From Leclercia adecarboxylata (lineage in GTDB: Bacteria; Pseudomonadota; Gammaproteobacteria; Enterobacterales; Enterobacteriaceae), in the NCBI RefSeq assembly GCF_006171285.1, contig NZ_CP040889.1, positions 3,658,001 to 3,722,000 on the forward strand: 64,000 nucleotides of DNA, read 5' to 3'. This document shows, piece by piece, positions 9,531 through 22,004 of the stretch. A program made the position numbers and the translations under genes. The notes below the pieces were generated by a model. That model worked only from the letters and a program-made list of their open reading frames with translations. It had not been told where the DNA came from and ran no database searches. Position 1 is the first letter of the stretch. The number at the start of each line of letters is the position of its first letter.

Positions 9531-10324
9531 TCGCCTTTGCCCTGTTCCGGGAGAGCAGCCCGGCGCTTTTCAGCCTGATGAGCGCCGTGTTCGGCGCGAT
9601 TATCGGCAGCTTTCTTGGGGTAGTGGCAGAGCGTATTCCGCCGATGCTGCTCGATGATGAGACGCGGATTAACTTACTTTTTCCGGCCTCGCACTGCCCG
9701 GCGTGCCAGCACGATTTAGCCTGGTGGGAGAATATCCCCCTTGTAAGCTGGCTGGCGCTGCGTGGGCGCTGCCACCACTGCGCCAGCGCTATCCCGCTGC
9801 GCTTATGGTTACTTGAACTCTTTTCCTTTCTGTTTTTTGGCGCCACCGCCTGGTGTATTCCGGATATCCCGGCGCTGTTTTCACTCTGGCTGTTAAGCGC
9901 CTTTTTGCTGCCGCTGGCCATCATTGACGGGCGGCACATGCTGCTGCCGGACTGCCTGACCCAGCCCCTGCTGTGGGCCGGGCTGCTGGTTCACCTTGTT
10001 CACCCGACGCTGCCCCTTCGCGATGCTATCACAGGCGCGATGGTGGGCTATCTCTCGCTCTGGCTACTTTACTGGGCGTTTCGCCTGACGACCGGCCGCG
10101 AAGGTCTTGGCTACGGAGATTTTAAGCTGCTGGCGGCGCTGGGTGCCTGGTGCGGCTGGCAGGCGCTGCCCACGGTGATATTGCTGGCGTCGTTAACGGG
10201 GCTGATGGGGTATTTCATTTTTATTAAATCCGGCAATAAAACCGCGCAAATTCCCTTTGGTCCCGCGCTGGCCTTTGCGGGTCTTATTACCTTTATTCTG
10301 CAAATTTTCTCGCTCATTGCCTGA
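9527..10324 (+). CDS. gspO: Prepilin peptidase / N-methyltransferase GspO
   Basis: 265 residues. Polytopic membrane aspartyl protease that cleaves and methylates the pseudopilins GspG-K. It has the N-terminal motif GSFLGVVAERIP, two CxxC pairs of the zinc-binding loop (HCPACQ; CHHCASAIP at about residues 60-90), a first catalytic Asp in LAIIDGRHMLLPD and the GxGD catalytic motif in GYGDFKLLAALGAW. It is the last gene of the operon; no gspN lies between gspM and gspO, as in E. coli. The following 238 bases carry no gene. Confidence 0.96.
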   Translation: MIAFALFRESSPALFSLMSAVFGAIIGSFLGVVAERIPPMLLDDETRINLLFPASHCPACQHDLAWWENIPLVSWLALRGRCHHCASAIPLRLWLLELFSFLFFGATAWCIPDIPALFSLWLLSAFLLPLAIIDGRHMLLPDCLTQPLLWAGLLVHLVHPTLPLRDAITGAMVGYLSLWLLYWAFRLTTGREGLGYGDFKLLAALGAWCGWQALPTVILLASLTGLMGYFIFIKSGNKTAQIPFGPALAFAGLITFILQIFSLIA

Positions 10325-13256
<2,932 letters not shown>

Positions 13257-13270
13257 TCATCCTTCTCTGA

Positions 13271-13326
13271 GAGTGCGGAGGGGCTTCTCGTCCGCACTCA
13301 CTGACCGCGCCTCTCCGGGCGGTCAG
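13271..13326. other. Two tandem perfect hairpins between chiA and the transglycosylase gene
   Basis: First inverted repeat GAGTGCGGA (13271-13279) pairs with TCCGCACTC (13291-13299). The second, CTGACCGC (13301-13308), pairs with GCGGTCAG (13319-13326). Neither is followed by a T run, so they are not classical intrinsic terminators. They could stabilise the 3' end of chiA mRNA or attenuate read-through into the next gene, which starts at 13353. Confidence 0.6.
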
Positions 13327-13352
13327 TACACCAGCGGCAGGCGGTTGAGGAA

Positions 13353-13796
13353 ATGAAACGTTTTATTTTTCTGTTGTTATTAATCAGCCAGGGCGCATTA
13401 GCCAACTGCTGGAATTCTGCCGGGCAATATTACCATGTCGACCCCTGGTTATTATTTGCCATTGCGGACGTAGAGTCCGGATTAAATCCCAATGCGGTCG
13501 GTTATAACCATGATGGTTCACGTGATGTTGGGTTGATGCAAATAAACAGTTCGCATTTTTCAGAGCTGGAAAGAAAAGGCATTGATGAGTACCGGTTAAT
13601 GGCTGAGCCCTGCACCTCTATTATGGTCGGTGCATCCATTCTCTCCGACATGATTAAAGTCTACGGCTATAACTGGGAAGCGGTAGGGGCTTATAACGCC
13701 GGGCTGAAACCCGAAAATTTCCCCCAGCGCAGAATATACGCCAGAAAGGTCTGGGCTAAATACCAAAGAATAAAAAGGATGTCGCAGTTCCATTAA
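13353..13796 (+). CDS. Small periplasmic lytic transglycosylase (SLT family, IagB/VirB1-like)
   Basis: 147 residues with a signal peptide (residues 1-17, ending GALA) directly followed by the mature Asn-Cys-Trp. One SLT domain fills the protein: catalytic Glu41 in IADVESGLNPNA, then GLMQINSSHF and the AVGAYNAG motif. Such enzymes cut peptidoglycan locally to let secretion machines through (IagB, VirB1, PilT types). Placed between two chitinase genes and next to gsp, it probably serves type II secretion assembly or cargo passage. That role is inferred from position; the enzyme family is clear. A Shine-Dalgarno-like TTGAGGAA precedes the ATG. Confidence 0.88.
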   Translation: MKRFIFLLLLISQGALANCWNSAGQYYHVDPWLLFAIADVESGLNPNAVGYNHDGSRDVGLMQINSSHFSELERKGIDEYRLMAEPCTSIMVGASILSDMIKVYGYNWEAVGAYNAGLKPENFPQRRIYARKVWAKYQRIKRMSQFH

Positions 13797-13933
13797 TCAG
13801 GCTGCTTTTTTTGAAGAATATCTGACAGGTGTTCTTCACAAAAAATGTTGCCGTCCCGGATTTATTTATTAATGGATTAATACATAAATCGAGACCGTAC
13901 TGGTTATTATCGTTTTTAACAGGAACAACGTAA

Positions 13934-15778
13934 ATGAATAAAAGGACATTACTGAGCATTCTGGTCGCGGGCGCGTGCGTGGCACCTGTCATGGCGCAGG
14001 CAACCATGCTCAAAGCGAAAAGCAGCGAACCCTATACCATGAAAGCCAGCGACCTGGCCAAAAAGGAAAAGGCGTTAACGGATTTCCCGCTGATGAAGTC
14101 GGTCAAGGCGACTATCCGTACTCTGGATAACGCCCAGGTGGAGCTGATTGAGCCGGGTAAAGCGACCAACCCGGATAACGTGAAGCGTGTTGAAAGCATT
14201 CTGAAGGAGAGCGACTGGGAGTATCTCTTCCCGCTGCGCGCCAAAGATTACAGCTACAGCAACTTCCTGAAGGCGGTAGGTAAATTCCCGGCACTGTGTG
14301 ACAACTACACCGATGGTCGCGACAGCCTGGCCATTTGCCGCAAAGAGCTGGCAACCATGTTTGCCCACTTCGCGCAGGAGACCGGCGGGCATGAGTCCTG
14401 GCGTCCTGAAGCTGAATGGCGCCAGGCGCTGGTTTACGTCCGCGAGATGGGCTGGAGCGAAGGCCAGAAGGGCGGCTATAACGGCGAATGTAACCCAAGC
14501 GTGTGGCAGGGCCAGACCTGGCCGTGCGGCAAAGACAAAGACGGCGATTTCCTGAGCTACTTTGGCCGCGGTGCAAAACAGCTCTCCTACAACTACAACT
14601 ACGGTCCGTTCTCGGAAGCGATGTTTGGTGATGTCCGCACGCTGCTGGACAAGCCGGAGCTGGTGGCCGACACCTGGCTGAACCTGGCGAGCGCCATCTT
14701 CTTCTTCGCCTACCCGCAGCCGCCGAAACCGAGCATGCTGCAGGTTATCGACGGTACCTGGCAGCCTAACGATCGCGATAAAGCTAACGGCCTGGTGCCG
14801 GGCTTCGGCGTGACCACCCAGATCATCAACGGCGGCGTAGAGTGCGGCGGTCCGACTGAAATTGCCCAGTCTCAGAACCGTATCAAGTACTACAAAGAGT
14901 TCGCCAACTACCTGAAGGTTCCGGTGGCGGAAAACGAAGTGCTGGGCTGTGCCAACATGAAGCAGTTCGATGAAGGCGGCGCGGGCGCACTTAAAGTGTA
15001 CTGGGAACAGGACTGGGGATGGAGCGCGGATACGCCGAGCGGTAAGACCTACTCCTGCCAGCTGGTGGGTTATCAGACGCCATTCAGCGCATTTAAAGAC
15101 GGCGACTACACCAAATGCGTGCAGAAGTTCTTTAACGTCAATATCGTTAATGACGACGGCACTCCGGTAACGCCGGGCGATGATACGCCAGCGGACAACA
15201 CCCCGGCTGACAATACTCCGGCAGACAACACGCCAGCGGATAACACCCCGGCAGATGAGACCCCGGCAGATAACACGCCAGCGGTCGTCAACCATACGCC
15301 GGTAGCGGTCATCTCCGGCCCGATTGGGGCAGTTGATGCAGGTGCGCAGGTCTCCCTGAGCGCAGAGAACTCCACCGACGAAGACGGTAACAAGCTGACC
15401 TACACCTGGCGCTCCCAGGACGGCCAGACCGTAAGCGGTGAAGACAAAGCGGTGGTCACTTTCACTGCGCCAGAGTCCGCGACGGCTCAGCAGTATGAGA
15501 TCAGCCTGGACGTTAACGACGGCGAGCTGAGCAACACCACCACCTATCTGCTGAACGTCAAAGCGAAAGCGCAGACGCCAGCGGGGGATGAAGGCAGTTC
15601 CGACGCTTATGCGGCGTGGAGCGCCAACAGCAAGTACAACGCAGGCGATATCGTGAACAACCACGGTAAACTGTTCCAGTGCAAGCCGTTCCCGTACAGC
15701 GGATGGTGTAACAGCGCTCCGGCATACTATGAACCAGGCGCAGGCCTGGCATGGGCAGACGCCTGGACCGCACTGTAA
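13934..15778 (+). CDS. Secreted GH19 chitinase with PKD-type and chitin-binding modules
   Basis: 614 residues. Signal peptide to about residue 22 (ending APVMAQA). The GH19 catalytic region (about 100-395) shows [10 protein letters not shown] with the catalytic Glu near residue 149, [18 protein letters not shown] and the INGGVECG segment. Next comes a tandem TPADN linker (about 418-447), an Ig/PKD-like module (about 455-545), and a short C-terminal chitin-binding module ([17 protein letters not shown] with Trp and Cys residues). GH19 and GH18 enzymes cleave chitin by different mechanisms and commonly act together. Probable Gsp cargo by position and by its Sec signal. A strong terminator follows. 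Confidence 0.93.
   Translation: MNKRTLLSILVAGACVAPVMAQATMLKAKSSEPYTMKASDLAKKEKALTDFPLMKSVKATIRTLDNAQVELIEPGKATNPDNVKRVESILKESDWEYLFPLRAKDYSYSNFLKAVGKFPALCDNYTDGRDSLAICRKELATMFAHFAQETGGHESWRPEAEWRQALVYVREMGWSEGQKGGYNGECNPSVWQGQTWPCGKDKDGDFLSYFGRGAKQLSYNYNYGPFSEAMFGDVRTLLDKPELVADTWLNLASAIFFFAYPQPPKPSMLQVIDGTWQPNDRDKANGLVPGFGVTTQIINGGVECGGPTEIAQSQNRIKYYKEFANYLKVPVAENEVLGCANMKQFDEGGAGALKVYWEQDWGWSADTPSGKTYSCQLVGYQTPFSAFKDGDYTKCVQKFFNVNIVNDDGTPVTPGDDTPADNTPADNTPADNTPADNTPADETPADNTPAVVNHTPVAVISGPIGAVDAGAQVSLSAENSTDEDGNKLTYTWRSQDGQTVSGEDKAVVTFTAPESATAQQYEISLDVNDGELSNTTTYLLNVKAKAQTPAGDEGSSDAYAAWSANSKYNAGDIVNNHGKLFQCKPFPYSGWCNSAPAYYEPGAGLAWADAWTAL
15185..15274 (+). repeat. Six tandem 15-bp units encoding a TPADN linker in the GH19 chitinase
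   Basis: Six in-frame 15-base units starting ACNCC(A/G)GC(A/G/T)GA encode Thr-Pro-Ala-Asp-Asn, with one unit reading TPADE. Codons differ between units, so the repeat is more exact at the protein than the DNA level. It forms a flexible acidic spacer between catalytic and accessory modules. The copy number could vary between strains. Confidence 0.85.
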
Positions 15779-15786
15779 AAGCACAA

Positions 15787-15810
15787 CGGCAACCGAAAGG
15801 TTGCCGTTTT
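15787..15810 (+). terminator. Intrinsic terminator of the GH19 chitinase gene
   Basis: Perfect 8-base stem CGGCAACC / GGTTGCCG with a GAAA tetraloop, followed by TTTT, starting 8 bases after the chitinase stop codon. Confidence 0.85.
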
Positions 15811-15813
15811 AGT

Positions 15814-16003
15814 TTCGCCGGGTGGCGGCTTCGCCTTACCCGGCCTACAAAACCAGGCCTTGTAGGCCGGGCAAGCGAAGCGCCCCCGGCACCGCGAGTG
15901 AGGGAACCAGACCCCGTAGGCCGGGCAAGCGAAGCGCCCCCGGCGCCCGAGTGAGGAGACCAGGCCCTGTAGGCCGGGCAAGCGAAGCGCCCCCGGCGCC
16001 GTG
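15814..16003. repeat. REP/BIME-type cluster between the chitinase gene and ybjS
   Basis: One unit of form GCCGGGTGGCGGCTTCGCC...GGCCTAC is followed by three near-identical direct copies of GTAGGCCGGGCAAGCGAAGC-GCCCCCGGC starting near 15863, 15917 and 15969, each separated by about 25 bases of related spacer. This is the usual core of enterobacterial REP elements. They lie between convergent genes (chitinase + strand, ybjS - strand). Confidence 0.85.
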
Positions 16004-16014
16004 CAGCAGATTGA

Positions 16015-17028
16015 TTAACGATGTAACTTCCCGTGATCCCGCAGCCATGCCGCGGTACGCACAATCCCCTCATCCAGCGTCACCAGCGGCTTATAGCCCA
16101 GCTCACTCTCCGCGCGCTGCGTGTCGAGGGTAAAATCAAAGTTCAGCTTCGACACCCCGTAGTGCGTCAGCGCAGGCTCTTTGGCGGCTTTATTCCCCAG
16201 CCGCTCCATGCTGCGGGCAATAATATCCAGCATCGGGTAGGGGACGGAGCGGATCCGGCAGTGAATATTCAGCTCGTCAATCAACTTCTGCACAATGCTG
16301 CGCAGCGAGCGCGGCTCACCGTTGGTGATGTTGTACGCCCGGCCGGACGGCAAACCGTCGCAGGCGCTCTGGCTCGCCAGCCACATGGCATGAATGGCGT
16401 TGTCGTAATAGGTCATATCCACCAGCGCATCCCCGCCGCGCGGCAGCAGCACGCTGCCGTAGTGGTGCATCATCTGCGCCAGGCGCGGGATAAACACTTT
16501 GTCGTGGGGGCCAAACAGGCTCTGTGGACGCAAAATGGTAAAGCGGGTGTGCGGGTTGGACTGCGCCAGCAGATCGATCACCTCTTCGCTGGCGGCCTTG
16601 CTGCGGGCAAACTCGCAGGCGAAGCGCGCCGGACGAAAATCTTCCTGGATATCGCGATGGTGGTGATAGTCGAAATAGAGCGACGGGGAGGAGATATGCA
16701 CGAAGTTGCGCACGCCCCAGGCCACGGCCCACTCGCCGAGACGGCGGGTAGCGCGCACGTTGGCCAGGTCAAAGGCTTCCTGGGTTCCCCACGGCGAGGT
16801 AAAGCTGGAGCAGTGCCACAGCGTATCGATTCCGGCCAGCATCACTTTTGCCTGGGAAGAGACCAGTTCCGTCAGGTCGGCATGGACAAACTCTGCGCCC
16901 ATTTTTTGCAGCAATTTACCCATCGCTTCATTACGGCCGGTGGCCCGGACGCTGACGCCTTTATTGCGCAAAAACTCCACCGCATTGCGGCCTAAGCCGC
17001 TGGTGGCGCCGGTAACCAGTACCTTCAT
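16015..17028 (-). CDS. ybjS: NAD(P)-dependent extended SDR-family oxidoreductase YbjS
   Basis: 337 residues, identical in length to E. coli YbjS. N-terminal Rossmann dinucleotide motif [20 protein letters not shown], and the region [14 protein letters not shown] with a downstream YxxxK-like active site in the extended short-chain dehydrogenase family (3-beta-hydroxysteroid dehydrogenase/epimerase type). The substrate is unknown. It lies 91 bases downstream of ybjT, probably the tail of the poxB-ltaE-ybjT transcription unit or its own unit. Confidence 0.93.
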   Translation of the reverse strand: MKVLVTGATSGLGRNAVEFLRNKGVSVRATGRNEAMGKLLQKMGAEFVHADLTELVSSQAKVMLAGIDTLWHCSSFTSPWGTQEAFDLANVRATRRLGEWAVAWGVRNFVHISSPSLYFDYHHHRDIQEDFRPARFACEFARSKAASEEVIDLLAQSNPHTRFTILRPQSLFGPHDKVFIPRLAQMMHHYGSVLLPRGGDALVDMTYYDNAIHAMWLASQSACDGLPSGRAYNITNGEPRSLRSIVQKLIDELNIHCRIRSVPYPMLDIIARSMERLGNKAAKEPALTHYGVSKLNFDFTLDTQRAESELGYKPLVTLDEGIVRTAAWLRDHGKLHR

Positions 17029-17119
17029 ATCGATCCACTGTATTGAAAGAATTTCGTGCGCATTCTTCCGTGAATTACGGCGGTATGCAATGGGAAACGT
17101 GAAAGATTCGGAGTTTTAA

Positions 17120-18556
17120 TTACTCTTTTTCTGAGTTTTGTTCTGCCAGAACGGCAATGCGCCGCGCCATTCCCCGGAAGATAAACAGGTGGGCCGGGAT
17201 CATCAGCAGCCAGTAGAACAGACCCGGCATCCCGTGCGGATGCCACCAGGCACGCACGTCCAGTTCGCGGTGGTCGCCCTTGTCCTTCAGGGTAAAACAG
17301 AGCCGCCCGAGGCCGGGGGCTTTCATGCCAAACAACAGCGCCAGCTGCTTCTCTGGCTCAACGATAATCACCTTCCAGCTGTCGACGGTATCGCCGGTTT
17401 GCAGCCAGGGCGCGGCCGGACGACCTTTCGCCAGCTTATGCCCGACCAGCAGGTCCATCATCCCCCGGGTCTGCCAGAGGATATTGCCAAAGAAGTAGCG
17501 CTCTTTCCCGCCGATCTGGTTTACCACCTGCCACAGGGCGCTGAGGCTGGCAGAGGTTTTCACCGTATAACCGGCCTGTTTCGGGTAGTAGCCATATTCC
17601 GGACGCCAGCGGGCGAAGGCCTGGGCGTCGTAGCCCCAGTCGCTGGAATTCACCAGCTTCTCCTCCTCCTTCAGCGTGTTGCGCACCGCATCATCAAAAG
17701 GGATCAGCGTTTGCGGGATCAGTGCGCGCAGCTCGCGATCATCCGCCAGCAGATCGTGCTTCAGCCCCTGGATTAAGGCTTTGGCAGTGGTCGGCGGTAC
17801 GGAAGTGATCACGTTTAAAAACCACACCGAGATCCAGCGGGTCGGGAAGGGGATGGGGATCAGCGGACGGCGGCGGCCGCTCACCCGCATAAAATGCTCA
17901 AACTGCTGCTGGTAGCTCAGCACCTCGGGGCCGGCGGCCTCCAGCACCCGGTGCTCAGATGCCGGATGTTCCAGCAGCTCAACCAGATAGTGCAGCAGGT
18001 TCTCCAGCGCAATCGGCGTGGTGCGCGAGCGCACCCAGCGCGGCGGGGTCAGCACCGGCAGGTTGTAGACCATATCGCGCATCACTTCGAAAGCGGCCGA
18101 TCCCGCGCCGACGATGATCCCAGCCCGCAGCTCGGTGAGCGGTATTACCGCGCTGCGCAGGGTGTCGGCGGTCACTTGCCGGGCGCGCAGATGGTCGGAC
18201 TGCTCGTGTTCCGGGGCCTGCAACGAACTGAGGAAGATTATCTGCTTAACCGGGTGTTCCAGCAGCAGGTCGCGGACGTTCATCGCCACCTGGCGCTCGT
18301 GGGCAATAAAATCGCCCCCTTCGCCCATGCTGTGGACCAGATAGTAAAGGGTATCGACCCCCTCCAGCAGCGACGCCAGCGTCTGCGGCCAGTTGAGGTC
18401 GATAGTATGGCAGGTGACGCCAGGCAGGTTTTGCTTCTGCAGGCGCTCAATGCTGCGCGCCGCCGCCCGTACCTGATGCCCGCGTGCGCTCAGGGCGGTC
18501 ACCAGATGTTGACCGATATACCCGCTGGCACCCAGGACCAGAATACGTTGCGTCAC
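17120..18556 (-). CDS. ybjT: SDR-like protein YbjT (NmrA-type N-terminus plus DUF2867)
   Basis: 478 residues (E. coli YbjT about 476). Begins [20 protein letters not shown], an NAD(P)-binding Rossmann motif, and continues with [17 protein letters not shown] as in YbjT. The C-terminal third (about 330-478) is the DUF2867 region, ending in a hydrophobic segment [20 protein letters not shown] that may sit at the membrane. Enzymatic role unknown. It starts 9 bases after the ltaE stop, so the two are cotranscribed. Confidence 0.93.
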   Translation of the reverse strand: MTQRILVLGASGYIGQHLVTALSARGHQVRAAARSIERLQKQNLPGVTCHTIDLNWPQTLASLLEGVDTLYYLVHSMGEGGDFIAHERQVAMNVRDLLLEHPVKQIIFLSSLQAPEHEQSDHLRARQVTADTLRSAVIPLTELRAGIIVGAGSAAFEVMRDMVYNLPVLTPPRWVRSRTTPIALENLLHYLVELLEHPASEHRVLEAAGPEVLSYQQQFEHFMRVSGRRRPLIPIPFPTRWISVWFLNVITSVPPTTAKALIQGLKHDLLADDRELRALIPQTLIPFDDAVRNTLKEEEKLVNSSDWGYDAQAFARWRPEYGYYPKQAGYTVKTSASLSALWQVVNQIGGKERYFFGNILWQTRGMMDLLVGHKLAKGRPAAPWLQTGDTVDSWKVIIVEPEKQLALLFGMKAPGLGRLCFTLKDKGDHRELDVRAWWHPHGMPGLFYWLLMIPAHLFIFRGMARRIAVLAEQNSEKE

Positions 18557-18565
18557 CTGAGTTCC

Positions 18566-19567
18566 TTAGCGCTGCAAAAACGCCTGCCAGTGGGCAACCA
18601 CGTCTGCCAGCTGCTCGCGGTTGACATCGAGGTGCATCACCAGACGCACCACCGGCGAGGCGTTAATCAGCACGCCGCGCGCCTTCATAAACTCACCCAG
18701 CGCCGCCGCGTGTTCATCGCCGACGCGGATAAACAGCATGTTAGTGTCGTGACGCATCACGTCAGCGCCGATCTCGCGCAGCTGCGTCGCCATCCATGCC
18801 GCGTTATCGTGATCGTCCTTCAGGCGGGCGACGTTATTTTTCAGGGCGTACAGACCCGCTGCGGCGAGGATCCCGGCCTGGCGCATGCCGCCGCCGGTCA
18901 TTTTACGCCAGCGGTTGGCGCGCTTAATGTAGTCGGCATTGCCCACCAGCAGAGAGCCCACCGGCGTACCCAGCCCTTTGGAGAGACAAATGGTGAACGA
19001 GTCGCAATATTGCGTTACCTCTTTCAGCTCGCAGCCATACTCCACCACGGCGTTAAAGATGCGCGCGCCATCGACGTGCAGCCCCAGCCCGCGCTCGCGG
19101 GTAAATTCCCACGCCGCTTTCAGGTACTCACGCGGCAGCACTTTGCCGTTATGGGTGTTTTCGAGGCTGAGCAGTCTGGTGCGGGCGAAGTGGATATCGT
19201 CGGCTTTGATTTTGGCGGCGACCTTGTCCAGCGGCAGGGAGCCGTCAGGGGCGGCATCGATCGGCTGCGGCTGAATGCTGCCGAGCACCGCCGCGCCACC
19301 GGCTTCGTAGAGGTAGTTATGCGCCCCCTGGCCGACGATATACTCTTCGCCGCGCTCGCAGTGGCTGAGCAGGGCCACCAGGTTGGCCTGGGTGCCGGTA
19401 GGCAGGAACAGAGCGGCCTCGTGGCCGCTCAGCTCTGCGGCATAGCGCTGAAGGTCGTTAACGGTGGGGTCATCGCCGTAGACGTCGTCCCCGACCGGCG
19501 CGGCCAGCATCTCTTCCAGCATGGCACGGCTCGGTCGGGTGACGGTATCACTGCGTAAATCAATCAT
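18566..19567 (-). CDS. ltaE: Low-specificity L-threonine aldolase
   Basis: 333 residues, the E. coli length. PLP enzyme that splits L-threonine and L-allo-threonine to glycine and acetaldehyde. Visible: the N-terminal IDLRSDTVTRPSRAMLEEM motif, GDDVYGDDPTVNDL, and the PLP-lysine segment ICLSKGLGTPVGSLL. It lies 38 bases downstream of poxB on the same strand, matching the E. coli poxB-ltaE-ybjT arrangement. Confidence 0.97.
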   Translation of the reverse strand: MIDLRSDTVTRPSRAMLEEMLAAPVGDDVYGDDPTVNDLQRYAAELSGHEAALFLPTGTQANLVALLSHCERGEEYIVGQGAHNYLYEAGGAAVLGSIQPQPIDAAPDGSLPLDKVAAKIKADDIHFARTRLLSLENTHNGKVLPREYLKAAWEFTRERGLGLHVDGARIFNAVVEYGCELKEVTQYCDSFTICLSKGLGTPVGSLLVGNADYIKRANRWRKMTGGGMRQAGILAAAGLYALKNNVARLKDDHDNAAWMATQLREIGADVMRHDTNMLFIRVGDEHAAALGEFMKARGVLINASPVVRLVMHLDVNREQLADVVAHWQAFLQR

Positions 19568-19605
19568 GGCATTTCCTTATTATTTTAAAGGCGATGCCGA
19601 TTGTT

Positions 19606-21324
19606 TTACCTGAGCCAGTTGGTTTTGGCTAGCTCCAAAACTTCGTCGCCGCGGCCGCTGATAATGGCGCGCAGCATGTACAGGCTAAAGCCCTTCGCCT
19701 GCTCCAGTTTGATCTGCGGCGGAATGGCCAGCTCCTCTTTGGCGACCACCACGTCCACCAGCACCGGGCCGTCGGTGGCGAAGGCGCGCTGGAGCGCATC
19801 ATCCACTTCCGAGGCCTTCTCCACGCGAATGCCGGTGATGCCGCAGGCTTCGGCGATGGCGGCGAAATTGGTGTCGTGCAGATCTGTTCCGTCGGTCAGG
19901 TAGCCGCCCGCTTTCATCTCCATCGCCACAAAACCCAGCACGCTGTTGTTAAAGACGACGATTTTGATCGGCAGCTTCATCTGCGCCACCGAGAGGAAAT
20001 CCCCCATCAGCATGCTGAACCCGCCGTCGCCGCACATCGCCACCACCTGACGCTCCGGCGCGGTGGCTTTCGCCCCCAGCGCCTGCGGCATGGCGTTGGC
20101 CATCGAGCCGTGGTTAAACGAGCCCAGCAGTCGGCGCTTGCCGTTCATTTTCAGGTAGCGCGCCGCCCAGACGGTGGGGGTGCCCACGTCGCAGGTGAAG
20201 ATGGCATCGTCGGCGGCATAGTGGCTGATCTGCTGCGCCAGATACTGCGGGTGCAGCGCCTTATCGCCGGGCTTCGCCAGATCGTCCAGCCCTTTGCGGG
20301 CATCGCGATAGTCGCTCAGGGCCTTATCCAGGAACTTACGGTCGGTTTTCTCCTCCAGCAGCGGCATCAGCGCGCTCAGGGTCGCCTTGATGTCGCCCAC
20401 CAGCGCCATATCCACCTTGCTGTGCGCCCCGATAGCGGCCGGGTTGATGTCGATCTGGATGATTTTGGCGTCGGTGGGGTAAAACGCGCGATAGGGGAAC
20501 TGGGTGCCGAGAAGCACCAGGGTATCGGCGTTCATCATGGTGTGGAACCCGGAAGAGAAGCCGATCAGCCCGGTCATCCCCACGTCATAGGGGTTATCGT
20601 ACTCCACGTGCTCTTTCCCGCGCAGGGCATGCACGATGGGTGCTTTGAGGGTGCCGGCAAATTCCAGCAGCTCCTCATGCGCGCCGGCGCAGCCGCTGCC
20701 GCACATCAGGGCGATATTGCTGGAGTAGCGCAGCAGCTGGGCCAGTTTTTTCAGCTCGCCCTGAGCAGGGGTCACCACCGGCTGCGGGGCCGGATACCAG
20801 TGGGTGCTGGCCTGTTCCGGCGCCGGTTTCAGCGCCACGTCGCCCGGCAGCACAATCACCGAGACGCCGCGCTTGAGAATGGCGTTGCGCAGGGCCAGAG
20901 CCAGCACCTGGGGGATCTGTTCCGGGGATGAGACCAGTTCACAGTAGTGGCTGCATTCCCGGAACAGCTCCTGAGGGTGCGTCTCCTGAAAATAGCCGCT
21001 GCCGATTTCGCTCGACGGAATGTGCGCGGCGATAGCCAGCACCGGGACATGGTTGCGGTGGCAATCAAACAGGCCGTTGATCAGGTGCAGGTTACCCGGC
21101 CCGCAGGATCCGGCGCAGACCGCCAGCTCGCCGGTAAGCTGCGCCTCGGCCCCGGCGGCGAACGCAGCGACCTCCTCATGGCGGGTCGGCATCCATTCGA
21201 TGGTGCCCATCCGGTTCAGGCTGTCGCTCAGACCGTTAAGGGAATCACCGGTCACGCCCCAGATCCGTTTGACCCCGGCCTGCTCCAGCATTTTCGCAAT
21301 ATAGTTCGCCACGGTTTGTTTCAT
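19606..21324 (-). CDS. poxB: Pyruvate:ubiquinone oxidoreductase (pyruvate oxidase)
   Basis: 572 residues, as in E. coli PoxB. Peripheral membrane enzyme that oxidatively decarboxylates pyruvate to acetate and CO2 using thiamine diphosphate and FAD and passes electrons to ubiquinone, mainly in stationary phase. Shows the TPP-family N-terminus ([20 protein letters not shown]), the [14 protein letters not shown] thiamine-diphosphate motif and the C-terminal lipid-activated tail ending [17 protein letters not shown]. In E. coli it is under RpoS control; the promoter here would lie in the 150-base gap shared with the divergent DoxX gene. Confidence 0.97.
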   Translation of the reverse strand: MKQTVANYIAKMLEQAGVKRIWGVTGDSLNGLSDSLNRMGTIEWMPTRHEEVAAFAAGAEAQLTGELAVCAGSCGPGNLHLINGLFDCHRNHVPVLAIAAHIPSSEIGSGYFQETHPQELFRECSHYCELVSSPEQIPQVLALALRNAILKRGVSVIVLPGDVALKPAPEQASTHWYPAPQPVVTPAQGELKKLAQLLRYSSNIALMCGSGCAGAHEELLEFAGTLKAPIVHALRGKEHVEYDNPYDVGMTGLIGFSSGFHTMMNADTLVLLGTQFPYRAFYPTDAKIIQIDINPAAIGAHSKVDMALVGDIKATLSALMPLLEEKTDRKFLDKALSDYRDARKGLDDLAKPGDKALHPQYLAQQISHYAADDAIFTCDVGTPTVWAARYLKMNGKRRLLGSFNHGSMANAMPQALGAKATAPERQVVAMCGDGGFSMLMGDFLSVAQMKLPIKIVVFNNSVLGFVAMEMKAGGYLTDGTDLHDTNFAAIAEACGITGIRVEKASEVDDALQRAFATDGPVLVDVVVAKEELAIPPQIKLEQAKGFSLYMLRAIISGRGDEVLELAKTNWLR

Positions 21325-21475
21325 GGTAGTCCGTCTCCTAATGTGATAACGCTTTCAAGCTTAGATGAAACTGACCGGCGTGCCCGCGAAATCCCCCTCA
21401 TTAATAGTTGCTTTCAATGTGCAATATTTCGTCATATTCTGACGGCAGTTGACTTAAAAAATGGAGTAAATTCAG

Positions 21476-21910
21476 ATGGTTAAATCATTGTTAATTGCTG
21501 TTAATAAAACGCTAACGCATGACGATTTTGGCAGACTGTTGCTGCGCCTGGCCGTGGGTGGATTGATGCTGTTTCACGGGATGCATAAAGCGATCGATGG
21601 GGTGGGGGGGATTGCAGGCATGCTGGTGGCAAAAGGGCTGCCGGGCTTTATCGCTTATGGGGTGTTGATTGGAGAAGTGGTGGCGCCGATCCTGATTATT
21701 CTCGGCATTCTCACCCGTCCGGCGGCGCTGGTGCTGGCTTTTACCATGGTGGTGGCCTGGCTGATGGTGGGCACCGGGAAAACCTTCGCGCTGGATGCGG
21801 TAGGGGCCTGGGCAATTGAGAGTCTGGTCTATTTCTTCGTTGGCGCGCTGGCCGTGGCATTTTTAGGGGCAGGGCGGTATTCGGTGGTGAGCGATCCGGC
21901 GTGGAAGTAG
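21476..21910 (+). CDS. DoxX-family small integral membrane protein
   Basis: 144 residues, four predicted membrane helices (for example LLLRLAVGGLMLFHGMHKA, GVLIGEVVAPILIILGILT, ALVLAFTMVVAWLMV, SLVYFFVGALAVAFLGA). The FHGxxK and EVxxxxxxxxG motifs are those of DoxX/DUF417-like proteins; some members modulate redox or thiosulfate metabolism, but no function can be given here. It is divergent from poxB and convergent with hcr, and stands in a place where E. coli has no gene. GGAG lies about 9 bases before the ATG. Confidence 0.85.
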   Translation: MVKSLLIAVNKTLTHDDFGRLLLRLAVGGLMLFHGMHKAIDGVGGIAGMLVAKGLPGFIAYGVLIGEVVAPILIILGILTRPAALVLAFTMVVAWLMVGTGKTFALDAVGAWAIESLVYFFVGALAVAFLGAGRYSVVSDPAWK

Positions 21911-21921
21911 CTCCTCTGCAG

Positions 21922-22004
21922 CGGTAACGCCGGGCGGCACTGCGTTTGCCCGGCCTACAAAACCCGTAGGCCCGGTAAGCGCGAGCGCCACCGGGCGTTT
22001 TTCA
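21922..22004. repeat. REP-type inverted pair between the DoxX gene and hcr
   Basis: Two facing REP-like halves: GCCGGGCGGCACTGCGTTTG-CCCGGCCTAC and GTAGGCCCGGTAAGCGCGAG-CGCCACCGGGC, followed by GTTTTTCATC. The pair sits between convergent genes and the second half with the T run may also terminate the DoxX transcript. Confidence 0.75.

Noticed and set aside
14075..15784. A 569-residue open frame on the minus strand opposite the GH19 chitinase, and similar long frames opposite chiA, ybjT, ltaE and poxB
   Set aside because: They mirror the codon structure of the real genes, have low-complexity His/Arg/Gly-rich translations, lack ribosome sites and resemble no family; they are antisense shadows.
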